In this document: positions 38,603 through 47,782 of the stretch, piece by piece
Numbering within the stretch: the first letter of the stretch is position 1
Layout of the letters: each line of letters begins with the position of its first letter
NCBI GenBank assembly: GCA_003242685.1
Contig: QGVD01000003.1
Location: 49,576-113,575, forward strand
DNA length: 64,000 nt
Direction: 5' to 3'
DNA from: Pseudomonadota bacterium
Lineage (GTDB): Bacteria > Pseudomonadota > Gammaproteobacteria > Steroidobacterales > Steroidobacteraceae
Notes under the pieces: generated by a model
What the model saw: the letters and a program-made list of their open reading frames with translations, nothing else
Told to the model about the DNA's origin: nothing
Database searches by the model: none
Position numbers and translations under genes: made by a program

Positions 38603-40042
38603 TCAGCGGCGCGATTCCTTCCACGTCGCGTCGGCGACGCTCTGCATGAGCTGCCAGAGCCCCGCGACGTGCTCGTGCTCGGTGGCCTCCGTGCCGAGCG
38701 CGACGCGCACGACCCAGCGATCCCCGAGATGCGCCGGCGTGAGGTAGGCCGCCCCCGATTCGTTGATCCGCCGCAGCCACGCGAGGGTGTGCGCATCGAG
38801 CGCTTCACCTTCGAGACCGGGCGGCGTGTGGAGCACGCACACGGTCTGCAGATGCACGGGTGCGATGCGCTTCCAGTCGGGCGCCGCGTCCACCTGCTCG
38901 GCCAGCCAGCGGGCATGTGCCAGATCCCGGCGCAGGCGCCGTTGCAGGCCGCTCACGCCCTGCTCCCGGATCAGGAACCAGAGCTTGAGCGCCCGGAAGC
39001 GCCGCCCGAGCGGGATGCCCCAGTCGCGGAAGTTCGTGACGACGGCGTCCGCATCCGTGCGCAGGTAGCTCGGATTGGACGACATCACGCGCACCAGATG
39101 CTGGGGATCGCGCACGAAATAGGTCGAGCAGTCGAACGAGGCGCCGAGCCACTTGTGCGGATTCACGACGAGCGAGTCGGCCTCCTCGATGCCGTTCCAC
39201 ATCCAGCGGCACTCCGGCAGCAGCATCGCGGAGCCCGCCATCGCGGCGTCCACGTGCAGCCAGAGCCCGTGAGCACGGGCGATACGCGCGACTTCCGCGA
39301 TGGGATCGAGCGCGGTCGTCGCCGTCGTCCCCACCGTCGCCACGACGGCGCACGGCTGCACTCCGCTGCGGAGATCGGTCGCGATCGCCTCCTCGAGCGC
39401 GTCCGGTCGGAGCGCGAACTGCTCGTCGACGTCGATGAGGCGGAGGTTCTCGCGTCCGAATCCGGCGAGGAGCGCCGCTTTCTCGACCGAGCTGTGCGCC
39501 TGTGTCGACGCGTAGACCGCGAGCGGCCGCTCCGCCTGCTGCAGACCGCCGCGCACGGCGCCGTACCGGGTGGCGCGCTCGCGCGCGCAGATGAGCGCGA
39601 CGAGCGTCGCGGCCGATGCGGTGTCCTGGATGACGCCTTTCCAGGCCGCGGACAGGCCCATCATCTGACGCAGCCAGTCGACCGTGAGCTCCTCGAGCTC
39701 GGTGAGCGCGGGGCTTGCCTGCCAGTTGAGCCCGAGCTGCGCGAGACCGGTGCTCGCGAAGTCGCCGAGCACCGCCGCGAGCGAGCTGTTCGAGGGGAAG
39801 TAGGCGCAGAAGCGCGGGTCCTGCCAGTGCGTGCACGCCGGAAGCACGAGCCGCTCGAGGTCCTCGAGCACGGCCGAGAACGGCTCGGGCTCCTCCGGCG
39901 GCGACTGGGGCAGCGAGGCGCGCAGCGCGCCGGGCTCGACGCGCGCCATGACCGGGAACTCGCCGCGGTACACGCGCGCGCGATAGTCCGCGATCCTGTC
40001 GATCAGCTCGTGACCGAACCGCCTGAACTCTTCGGGTGTCAT
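38603..40042 (-). CDS. PLP-dependent group II decarboxylase (aromatic amino acid type)
   Basis: 479 residues. The PLP lysine is Lys297 in VVNPHKWLGASFDCS. AHSSVEKAALLAG (182-194), VATVGTTATTALDPI and HVDAAMAGSA (263-272) match aromatic-L-amino-acid decarboxylases. In these the last motif usually reads HVDAAYAGSA; here a Met replaces that Tyr, so substrate preference may differ. It would decarboxylate an aromatic or related amino acid to the amine. AAGGAG lies 6 bases before the ATG. The gene is 19 bases downstream of plsB and probably in its transcript, with no obvious shared role. Confidence 0.88.
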   Translation of the reverse strand: MTPEEFRRFGHELIDRIADYRARVYRGEFPVMARVEPGALRASLPQSPPEEPEPFSAVLEDLERLVLPACTHWQDPRFCAYFPSNSSLAAVLGDFASTGLAQLGLNWQASPALTELEELTVDWLRQMMGLSAAWKGVIQDTASAATLVALICARERATRYGAVRGGLQQAERPLAVYASTQAHSSVEKAALLAGFGRENLRLIDVDEQFALRPDALEEAIATDLRSGVQPCAVVATVGTTATTALDPIAEVARIARAHGLWLHVDAAMAGSAMLLPECRWMWNGIEEADSLVVNPHKWLGASFDCSTYFVRDPQHLVRVMSSNPSYLRTDADAVVTNFRDWGIPLGRRFRALKLWFLIREQGVSGLQRRLRRDLAHARWLAEQVDAAPDWKRIAPVHLQTVCVLHTPPGLEGEALDAHTLAWLRRINESGAAYLTPAHLGDRWVVRVALGTEATEHEHVAGLWQLMQSVADATWKESRR

Positions 40043-40061
40043 CGAGGCTCCTTGCAGAATC

Positions 40062-42494
40062 TCACGCGTGAGTGACCTGCAGGATACTGTGGCGGATCTG
40101 CTCGTTCAGCACGAGCTGGGCGTCGGCGGCGACGCGCATGAGCACCTCGTCGAACTCGAGCGTGCCTTCGCGGCTCACGCGCACCACGCCGCGCCTGCGC
40201 AGCAGGTCGATGAAGTTCTCGAACAGCGTGCGGTCGAAGAACTCCGGCGAGTTGAAACCGTACAGGATCGTCATGCGCTGAGCCATGAGCTGACAGCTCC
40301 GCTCGAGCGCGGACTGAGTGATCCGGCCACTGCCCTCCTTGAGGAGCAGTGCGATGGCGAGGTAGTAGCGCTCGATCGTCTGGATCGTCGCCTGCGCGAG
40401 GAGCGAGAGCTGCATCGCCCGCGGCGAATCCGGCGGCGGTCTGCGCCACCTCGTGCCTCCGTCGAGCGGCTCGACGAGCTCGTGGCGCGCGAGCGCCGCC
40501 AGCACCTGCTCGACCACCTGCGGCACCTCGTCCTCGTCCCAGCGCAGGAACAGCTCGGACGCCACGTACGGATAGATGCGGCCGGCGAGACGCTGGATGT
40601 CCGCGGTGCTCATGACCGCGTTGCTCACGAACGCGCAGGCGACCAGCGACGGCATCGCGAAGAGGTGCAGCACGTTGTTGCGGAAGTACGCCGCGAGCAC
40701 CGCGCTGTCGTCGCTCATGCGGATGATGTCGCCGAGCGGGTGCTTCACTCTCGAGAGCACCTTCATCGACTCGCCGTACGCGACGATCTCGGGCGGCGTG
40801 AGCTCCGTGACCGTCACGCGGTCGCTGTACTTCAGATCGTTGAGGAGCGAGAGATACAGATCGAGCTGCCGCAGCAGGTCCGCCTCGACCAGGGACTGGC
40901 GCGGGGTCGGCAGGAGCGTCACGGCGAGCAGATTGATGGGCGTGACGGCCGCCGCGGCGTTGATCCGCCGCATGATCGTCTCGGCGAGCTCGTCGACCAC
41001 GCCGTTCACCCACGGCAGCCGCGCGTCCTCGTCGTTCGTCTGCGTGCGCCACTCGGGATTGTGGCGATCGAGGATCTCGTCGAGCGCGATCGGCTCGCCG
41101 AGGTTCACGTGCACGTGCCCGAAGCGCTCGCGCAGCCTCGGCAGCACGCGCAGGAGGCCCAGGATGCTCTCCTTCTCCTTGGGTTTGCCGGACAGCTCGC
41201 CGATGTAGGTCTGACCCTCCATCAGGCGCTCGTATCCGAAGTACACCGGCAGGAACACGAGCGGCCGCTCGGGATCGCGCAGGAAGCTGCGCACGGTCAT
41301 CGAGAGCATGCCCGTCTTCGGCTGCAGCAGCCGGCCCGTGCGGCTGCGGCCGCCCTCGATGAAGTACTCCACCGAGTGACCGCGCGCCATGATCGCGGCC
41401 AGGTACTTCATGAACACGATCGTGTAGAGCGCATTGCCCCGGAAGCTGCGCCGGATGAAGAACGCGCCGCCCTTGCGCAGAAAGCGGCCGAGGATGGGCA
41501 TGTTGAGGTTCACGCCGGCCGCGATGTGCGGGATCGCATACCCGTGCCGGTAGATCACGTACGACAGCAGCAGGTAGTCCATGTGGCTGCGGTGGCACGG
41601 GACGTAGATGATCTCGCAGCCGGCACGCGCGACCTGCTCGAGCGTCTCCACGTGCCCGAAGCGCACGCCGTCGTACAGCCGGTTCCACACCCGCGTGAGC
41701 AGGCGCTCCATGAAGCGCACGAACGCGTGCGAGTAGTTCGCCGCGATCTCCTCGCCGTAGCGCACCGCCTGCATGAGCGCCTGGCGCCGGGTGAGCTTCT
41801 TCTCGCGCGCTTCCTGCGCGACGGCCGCCCGCACGGCGCGCGTGCGCAGCACGCTCGTGACGATCGTGCGCCGGTGCGAAAGGTCGGGGCCGATGCGCGC
41901 CGCGCGTCGCCGCGCGTACTGGGCGCGCAGCGCCCGCGCCACGCGGCGGCTCTGCACGGCGAGCGTCGCGTCCTCGCCCATCAGCGAGCGGAGGGATACG
42001 GGCTCGGCGACCTCGATCATCGTGTCGCGCCCGTTGAGGAGCACGGTGAAGAACTTGCGCACGCGGCTGGTGAGCGCCCAGTCCTCCACCAGCAGCAGGC
42101 GCAGCCAGGAGCCCTCCTTCTGCGGCGCGCGGCCCCAGTACACGGCGACGGGCACCAGCTCGATGTCGAGGTGCGGACGGGCACGCAGCAGCTCGATCAT
42201 GCGCGTGAGCTCGCGCGGAGGGCGGCGGTCGAGCCGCTCGTCCCAGAAGCCGAGCGGACGGCTGAGATAGAAGCAGGATCGCAGCTCGCCGTCGTCCGGC
42301 AGGAGACGCGCATCGGGCCGCGGCAGCCGCAGCCCGGCGCACGCGTCCTCCCACACCGCGAGATCGACGGCGCTGCGCCGCTCGAGCACGTAGCAGCGCG
42401 GCTTCTCCGCTTCGCGCAGCCACTCGAGCGCTTCGTCCGGACGCACGGTGTAGCGCACCCAGGGGGCGAGGAGCCGCCGCAGGAGCCAGCTCAT
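40062..42494 (-). CDS. plsB: Glycerol-3-phosphate 1-O-acyltransferase
   Basis: About 810 residues from ATG 42494, which has CGGAG eight bases upstream (a GTG three codons earlier is the alternative). The acyltransferase core has the HX4D motif VPCHRSHMDYLLL, then GGAFFIRRSFRGN, EYFIEGGRSRTGR and the block IV proline region VFLPVYFGYERL. Length and order match membrane-associated PlsB. It starts phospholipid synthesis by acylating glycerol-3-phosphate at the inner membrane. The upstream divergent region contains a nested inverted repeat. Confidence 0.96.
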   Translation of the reverse strand: MSWLLRRLLAPWVRYTVRPDEALEWLREAEKPRCYVLERRSAVDLAVWEDACAGLRLPRPDARLLPDDGELRSCFYLSRPLGFWDERLDRRPPRELTRMIELLRARPHLDIELVPVAVYWGRAPQKEGSWLRLLLVEDWALTSRVRKFFTVLLNGRDTMIEVAEPVSLRSLMGEDATLAVQSRRVARALRAQYARRRAARIGPDLSHRRTIVTSVLRTRAVRAAVAQEAREKKLTRRQALMQAVRYGEEIAANYSHAFVRFMERLLTRVWNRLYDGVRFGHVETLEQVARAGCEIIYVPCHRSHMDYLLLSYVIYRHGYAIPHIAAGVNLNMPILGRFLRKGGAFFIRRSFRGNALYTIVFMKYLAAIMARGHSVEYFIEGGRSRTGRLLQPKTGMLSMTVRSFLRDPERPLVFLPVYFGYERLMEGQTYIGELSGKPKEKESILGLLRVLPRLRERFGHVHVNLGEPIALDEILDRHNPEWRTQTNDEDARLPWVNGVVDELAETIMRRINAAAAVTPINLLAVTLLPTPRQSLVEADLLRQLDLYLSLLNDLKYSDRVTVTELTPPEIVAYGESMKVLSRVKHPLGDIIRMSDDSAVLAAYFRNNVLHLFAMPSLVACAFVSNAVMSTADIQRLAGRIYPYVASELFLRWDEDEVPQVVEQVLAALARHELVEPLDGGTRWRRPPPDSPRAMQLSLLAQATIQTIERYYLAIALLLKEGSGRITQSALERSCQLMAQRMTILYGFNSPEFFDRTLFENFIDLLRRRGVVRVSREGTLEFDEVLMRVAADAQLVLNEQIRHSILQVTHA

Positions 42495-42607
42495 GAACGG
42501 CACTCCGGGAAACGGATCGAGGTCATCGCCCCCGCGAAACCCGCGGGATTCCGCCGCGGCACGCGCGCGCGGCCAGCATCACGCACGACATCGAACGTAT
42601 CATCCGC

Positions 42608-42652
42608 AAACTCCCCCCGTCGCGGCACGGCCACGCCGCGCGCGGGGAGTTT
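42608..42652. repeat. Nested inverted repeats between plsB and the SDR gene
   Basis: Outer arms AAACTCCCC (42608-42616) and GGGGAGTTT (42644-42652) are exact reverse complements. Inside them CGCGGC (42621-42626) and GCCGCG (42635-42640) pair as well. The structure ends just before the SDR ribosome-binding site (GGGGGAG at 42656). It may be an operator for one or both divergent genes or a folded leader; no T-tract makes a terminator unlikely. Confidence 0.5.
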
Positions 42653-42670
42653 AGCGGGGGAGTGCGGTCG

Positions 42671-43474
42671 ATGGGGACGTTTCACGACAAGACCATCCTG
42701 CTCACGGGAGCGTCCGAAGGCATAGGGCGCGCGCTCGCCATCGAGCTGGCATCGGACCGGCCGCGACTGGTGCTGGCCGCACGCAATGCCGAGCGGCTCG
42801 AATCGGCCGCGGAGAGCTGCCGTGCCCGCGGGGCGCAGGTCCTCACCGTCGCGATGGACGTCTCGCGCGAGGCCGAATGCCGGGCGCTCGTCACGCGCGC
42901 CGTGGAGCATTTCGGAAAGCTCGACGTGCTCGTGAACAACGCCGGCATCACCATGTGGGCACGCTTCGACCAGGTCACGGACTTCGGCGCCTTCGAGCGT
43001 CTCATGGCCGTGAACTACCTGGGGAGCGTGTATCTCACCGCCGCCGCTCTCCCCTGCCTCAAGCGCTCCCGCGGACTGATCGTGGCGGTCGCGAGCATTG
43101 CGGGGCTCACCGGAGTGCCGGAGCGTACGGGCTACGCGGCGAGCAAACACGCGATGATCGGCTTCTTCGATTCGCTGCGCATCGAGCTCGCCGGCACCGG
43201 CGTGGACGTCACGGTGGTCGCGCCCGACTTCGTCGTGAGCCAGATCCATCGCAGGGCGATCGGGCCCGACGGAAAACCGCTCGGCCACTCACCGATGCAG
43301 GAGCCGCACATCATGACGGCGGAAACCTGCGCGAGGCTCATCCGCCGCGCGATGGAGCGGCGCCAGCGCCTGCTCATCACCTCACTGCGCGGGAGACTCG
43401 GTCGCTTCGCGAAGCTCGTCGTTCCCGGGCTCGTCGACCGCATCGCCGCGCGCGCGATCCGCGAGCGGCGCTGA
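42671..43474 (+). CDS. Short-chain dehydrogenase/reductase (classical SDR)
   Basis: 267 residues from ATG 42671, eight bases after GGGGGAG. NAD(P)-binding TGASEGIGRA, NNAG at ~85 and the catalytic Ser plus YAASK (Tyr/Lys at ~155-159) mark a complete classical SDR. The C-terminal block (RRAMERRQRLLITSLRG then RFAKLVVPGLVD) resembles the DHRS7/DltE-like branch that acts on lipophilic alcohols or ketones. The substrate is unknown. It is divergent from plsB and converges on the hydrolase, with only 4 bases between the stops. Confidence 0.9.
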   Translation: MGTFHDKTILLTGASEGIGRALAIELASDRPRLVLAARNAERLESAAESCRARGAQVLTVAMDVSREAECRALVTRAVEHFGKLDVLVNNAGITMWARFDQVTDFGAFERLMAVNYLGSVYLTAAALPCLKRSRGLIVAVASIAGLTGVPERTGYAASKHAMIGFFDSLRIELAGTGVDVTVVAPDFVVSQIHRRAIGPDGKPLGHSPMQEPHIMTAETCARLIRRAMERRQRLLITSLRGRLGRFAKLVVPGLVDRIAARAIRERR

Positions 43475-43478
43475 ACGC

Positions 43479-44003
43479 TCACTTCAGGGTCGACTCGGGC
43501 AGATCCAGCCCGATCAGAAAGCACTCGAACAGGTAGCGGATGACCCGGATCTGATCGTGCAGGCGGTGATCGCCGTCGAGCAGATGGAGCGTGGCTCCGT
43601 AGGTCTGCGCGAAGCGGACGCTGTGCTCCCAGGGCACGACCTCGTCACGCCAGCCGTGCACGATGGTGGCGGGACAATCGAGGACGCCCGGTCGCAGCTC
43701 GGGCAGCCCTTCCATGTAGATTGCCGGCGCCATCAGAAATACGCCCCGGGCGTGGAGGAGCGAGGCCGAGGCGAGCGCCACGTACCCGCCGAGACTCGAC
43801 CCGACGAGCACCAGGTCGCCGGAAAGATCCTTGCAGAATTCGACGAGCTTCGCGATGCGCTCGCGCGGGGAGTCGATGCCGCGGTAATCCACGGATTCCG
43901 CGCCGTATCCTTCCGCGCGCGCCGTCTCGGCAAGCGCCGAGATCTTGCGGCCCCATGGGCCGCTCTCCTGCCCGTGCGAGAAGACTACGTATCGTCTGGT
44001 CAC
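43479..44003 (-). CDS. Alpha/beta hydrolase (YqiA-like esterase)
   Basis: 174 residues from GTG 44003. The frame is open further upstream to 44168, but the added ~55 residues are basic, compositionally odd and unlike any hydrolase. The nucleophile elbow is LVGSSLGGYVALAS, the catalytic acid is probably in HGWRDEVVPWEH, and the histidine in LDGDHRLHD. The N-terminus begins VFSHGQESGPWGRKI. It is a small cytoplasmic esterase; substrate unknown. The start is the weakest point. Confidence 0.8.
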   Translation of the reverse strand: MTRRYVVFSHGQESGPWGRKISALAETARAEGYGAESVDYRGIDSPRERIAKLVEFCKDLSGDLVLVGSSLGGYVALASASLLHARGVFLMAPAIYMEGLPELRPGVLDCPATIVHGWRDEVVPWEHSVRFAQTYGATLHLLDGDHRLHDQIRVIRYLFECFLIGLDLPESTLK

Positions 44004-44161
44004 TGGATCACACGTACGGAATTCCCGCCCGAAGTCTGGCAGGGCCGGGCGCGCATCGCCAGAGTTTCCTTCGAGCTGCGTCCGCGTGAGTGCCCGGCTG
44101 CGCGTCGGCCGCAAGCGTCGTGCCGCTTCCAGCCGCGAGCACCCTGCCTCATGATGATTCG

Positions 44162-47100
44162 ATGACACGGAAGACGCCTCGAGGGTGGCAGTTCTGGATC
44201 GACCGCGGCGGCACGTTCACCGACGTCATCGGGGTGGCGCCGGACGGCACGGTTCACGTGCGCAAGGTCCTTTCGGCGGGCGGCGATCCGCTCGCCGGTG
44301 ATCCGGGGCTGCGCGGGGCGCGCGAGATCCTCCGGGCCGCCGGCGTCGCGGACGAGGACGCGCCGGTCGAGCGGGTGAGGATCGGCACGACCGTCGCCAC
44401 GAACGCGCTCCTCGAGCGCAAGGGCGAGCCCGTGGTGCTCGTGACGACGGCCGGCTTCGAGGACGCGCTGCGCATCGGCTATCAGAACCGGCCGGACATC
44501 TTCGCCCGGCGCATCGAGCTGCCGGAGCTCCTCCACACGAGGGTCGTGGCCGCGCGCGAGCGCATCGACGCGGCGGGTGAAATCCTCCTGCCGCTCGACG
44601 AGGACGAGCTGCGGCGTGAGCTGCTGCGCGCTCGCGCCGACGGGCTGCGGGCGGTGGCGATCGTCCTCCTTCACGGCTGGCGCCACTCGCTGCACGAGCG
44701 GCGCGCGGCGGCGATCGCACGCGAGATCGGTTTCGACGAAGTATCGGTCTCGCACGAGCTCTCGCCCGTCGTGCGCTTCGTCGCGCGCGGCGATACCACG
44801 GTGCTCAACGCCTATCTCGCACCCAGGCTGCGCGAGTACGTCGCGCGCGTGCAGAGCGAGCTGCGGACTCTCGCCCCGCAGGCGACGCTCGAGCTGATGC
44901 AGAGCAATGGCGGCCTCGCCGCCGCGGAAGGCTTTCACGCGGTCTCGAGCGTGCTCTCGGGGCCTGCCGGCGGCCTGATCGGCATGGCGCGAATCGGCAC
45001 GGAACTCGGATTCGAGCGCCTCATCGGCTTCGACATGGGCGGCACGTCGACCGACGTCTCGCTCTTCGACGGCGAGCTGCCGCGGCGGACGGAATGGCAG
45101 ATCGCGGGCGTGCGCCTGCAGGTGCCGATGCTCGACGTGCACACGATCGCGGCAGGCGGCGGCTCGATCCTGCGCTTCGCGGACGGGCGGTGCATCGTCG
45201 GGCCGGATTCGGCCGGCGCCGACCCGGGCCCCGCATGCTATGGACGCGGCGGACCGCTCACGCTCACCGACGTTCAGGTCGTTCTGGGGCGGCTGCGTCC
45301 CGACACGCTGCCGTCCGTCTTCGGCCCGAAGGGCGATGCTCCGGTCGATCGCGAGGCGGCGATGCGCGCGTTCGAAGCGCTCGCGGCGCAGGTCGGCGCC
45401 GCGACGGGACAGCAGGTATCCGTCGAAGCGCTCGCCGAGTCGTTCCTCGAGGTCGCCGTTCAGTCGATGGCGAATGCGATCCGCCACGTTTCCACGGGCC
45501 AGGGGCGCGATGCAGCGGAATTCACGCTGTTCTGCTTCGGCGGTGCCGCCGGTCAGCACGCCTGCCGCGTGGCGAGCGCCGCCGGCATGCGGCGCGTCCT
45601 CGTGCATCCGCTCGCGAGCGTGCTGTCGGCGTACGGCATCGGCCTCGCCGACCGGCTCGCCATCCGGCGCTCGAGTCTGCGATCCCGCCTGAACGGCGAC
45701 GCCCTGCGGCAGGCGGCGCAGCGCCTCGACGCGCTCGAAGAAGAGGCCTGTGCCGAGCTCGCGGTCCATGGAAACGAAGCCGCCAGAACGCGCATCGACC
45801 GGTTCCTGGAGCTGCGCGCCGGAGACAGCGAGCAGACGATCTCCGTTCCGTACGGCACGCTGACCGAGGTCGCGGAGGCGTTTCGTGCGACGCACCGCCG
45901 GCGCTTCGGGTTCGAGGCCGAGCAGCTCGGGCTCGTCATCGAGGCCGTGCGCGTGGAGGCGCGCTGCGCGCCGCTCGATCCGGGAACGCTGCGGCTTCCC
46001 GCGACGCGCACCGAACACGACCTTCCCCCGCGTGCGCGGGTATGGCTCGGCGAATGGCGCGAGATTCCCGTGGTCGGGAGCGCCGATTTCGAAGGTTCCC
46101 TGCAGGGGCCTGCGCTCATCGTCGAGCCGCATTCGACGGTCGTGGTCGAACCCGGCTGGAGCGCACGGCGCCTGCCCGGCGGCGCGTTGCTCCTCGAGAC
46201 ACACGACGGTGCCGCCACGCCGATCACGACGAAGCTCGCCGATCCCGCGCGGGTCGAGATCTTCGACAACCTCTTCATGCACATCGCGGGGCAAATGGGC
46301 GAGGTGCTGAAGGCCACCGCGCAGTCGGTGAACATCAAGGAGAGGCTCGACTACTCGTGCGCCCTCTTCGATGGCGAAGGCGGGCTCGTCGCCAACGCTC
46401 CGCACATGCCCGTGCATCTCGGGTCGATGGGCGCGAGCGTGCGCGCGGTGATGGAGTCGTTCGGCTCGGCCATGCGTCCGGGCGACTCCTTCCTGCTCAA
46501 CAGCCCCTATTCGGGCGGCACGCATCTGCCGGACATGACGGTGGTGACGCCGGTCTTCATTTCCGGCGCGGAGCGGCCGGATTTCTTCGTGGCATCGCGG
46601 GCGCATCACGCCGACATCGGCGGCACGACACCGGGATCGATGCCGCCCTTCAGTCGCACGATCGAAGAGGAAGGCGTGCTCTTCGAACGCTTCGTTCTCG
46701 TCGAGCGAGGAGTGCTGCGCGAGCGCGAGCTGCGTGAAGCGCTGCGCAAGGCGCCCTTCCCCGCCCGCAATCCCGATCAGAACGTCGCCGATCTGCGCGC
46801 GCAGCTCGCGGCGAACGCGCGCGGCATCGCCGAGATCGAGCGCGCGGTGCGCCGTCACGGCCTTGCGACCGTGCGCGAGTACATGCGGCACGTTCAGGAC
46901 AACGCGGCACAGTGCGTGCAGGCGGCGATCTCGGAGCTGCGGCCGGGAAGCTTCCGCTACGAGATGGACGACGGTCACGTGATCGCCGTGACCGTGGACA
47001 TCGACGCGGCCCGCGGCCGCGCGCGCATCGACTTCTCCGGCACTTCGCCGCAGGGCGAGCACAACTTCAACGCGCCGCGCGCCGTGTGCATCGCCGCCGT

Positions 47101-47782
47101 GCTGTACGTGTTCCGCACGCTCGTGGACCGGCCCATTCCCCTCAACGAGGGCTGTCTGCGGCCGCTCGAGATCGTGATTCCGCGAGGCTCCATGCTCGAT
47201 CCGCGTCCTCCGGCCGCGGTTGCGGCAGGCAACGTCGAGACCTCACAGTGCATCGTCGACGCGCTCTACGGCGCGCTCGGCGTGCTCGCCGCCTCGCAGG
47301 GCACGATGAACAACCTCACGTTCGGCGACGAGCGTCTGCAGTACTACGAGACGATCGCGGGCGGCGCGGGCGCGGGACCCGGCTTCGACGGCTGCAGCGC
47401 GGTCCAGACCCACATGACGAACTCGCGGCTGACCGATCCGGAAGTGCTCGAGATGAAGTTCCCCGTGCTGCTGCGGGAGTTCTCGATCCGCCGCGGCTCC
47501 GGCGGCGCCGGCCGCTGGCGCGGCGGTGACGGTACCGTCCGCAGGATCGAATTCCGTGCACCGCTCTCCGGGGCGCTCCTCGCGAATCACCGGCGCATCG
47601 CGCCGTTCGGCCTCGATGGCGGCGAGCCCGCGCTGCCCGGCACCGCGCGGATCGTGCGCGCGACGGGCGAGATCGAGGTTCTCGGTGCCACGGCACGCTT
47701 CGACGTGCGCCCGGGTGACGTGCTGGAGATCGCCACACCCGGTGGCGGCGGTTTCGGTGCGCCCCTCGGCGCTCAGAAGTGA
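44162..47782 (+). CDS. 5-oxoprolinase (HyuA-HyuB fusion)
   Basis: 1206 residues in one chain. The first ~680 residues are the HyuA/OXP half with an N-terminal actin-like ATPase core (WIDRGGTFTDVIG, GFDMGGTSTDVSLFDG, CFGGAAGQHACR). The rest is the HyuB half (FDNLFMHIAGQMGEVLKATA, NSPYSGGTHLPDM, GGTTPGSMPPFS). Fused length and order match ATP-hydrolysing 5-oxoprolinase, which opens 5-oxoproline to glutamate. N-methylhydantoinase subunits are normally separate, so oxoprolinase is preferred. The last 10 bases overlap the 3' end of the converging glycosyltransferase gene. Confidence 0.92.
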   Translation: MTRKTPRGWQFWIDRGGTFTDVIGVAPDGTVHVRKVLSAGGDPLAGDPGLRGAREILRAAGVADEDAPVERVRIGTTVATNALLERKGEPVVLVTTAGFEDALRIGYQNRPDIFARRIELPELLHTRVVAARERIDAAGEILLPLDEDELRRELLRARADGLRAVAIVLLHGWRHSLHERRAAAIAREIGFDEVSVSHELSPVVRFVARGDTTVLNAYLAPRLREYVARVQSELRTLAPQATLELMQSNGGLAAAEGFHAVSSVLSGPAGGLIGMARIGTELGFERLIGFDMGGTSTDVSLFDGELPRRTEWQIAGVRLQVPMLDVHTIAAGGGSILRFADGRCIVGPDSAGADPGPACYGRGGPLTLTDVQVVLGRLRPDTLPSVFGPKGDAPVDREAAMRAFEALAAQVGAATGQQVSVEALAESFLEVAVQSMANAIRHVSTGQGRDAAEFTLFCFGGAAGQHACRVASAAGMRRVLVHPLASVLSAYGIGLADRLAIRRSSLRSRLNGDALRQAAQRLDALEEEACAELAVHGNEAARTRIDRFLELRAGDSEQTISVPYGTLTEVAEAFRATHRRRFGFEAEQLGLVIEAVRVEARCAPLDPGTLRLPATRTEHDLPPRARVWLGEWREIPVVGSADFEGSLQGPALIVEPHSTVVVEPGWSARRLPGGALLLETHDGAATPITTKLADPARVEIFDNLFMHIAGQMGEVLKATAQSVNIKERLDYSCALFDGEGGLVANAPHMPVHLGSMGASVRAVMESFGSAMRPGDSFLLNSPYSGGTHLPDMTVVTPVFISGAERPDFFVASRAHHADIGGTTPGSMPPFSRTIEEEGVLFERFVLVERGVLRERELREALRKAPFPARNPDQNVADLRAQLAANARGIAEIERAVRRHGLATVREYMRHVQDNAAQCVQAAISELRPGSFRYEMDDGHVIAVTVDIDAARGRARIDFSGTSPQGEHNFNAPRAVCIAAVLYVFRTLVDRPIPLNEGCLRPLEIVIPRGSMLDPRPPAAVAAGNVETSQCIVDALYGALGVLAASQGTMNNLTFGDERLQYYETIAGGAGAGPGFDGCSAVQTHMTNSRLTDPEVLEMKFPVLLREFSIRRGSGGAGRWRGGDGTVRRIEFRAPLSGALLANHRRIAPFGLDGGEPALPGTARIVRATGEIEVLGATARFDVRPGDVLEIATPGGGGFGAPLGAQK

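Noticed and set aside
40068..42725. An 885-codon open frame opposite plsB
   Set aside because: Shadow of plsB; the translation is low-complexity His/Arg/Leu-rich sequence without motifs.
44000..47062. A ~1,000-codon open frame on the strand opposite the 5-oxoprolinase gene
   Set aside because: High GC and strong third-position bias create long antisense frames. Its translation has no domain, and the plus-strand gene is a clear full-length enzyme.
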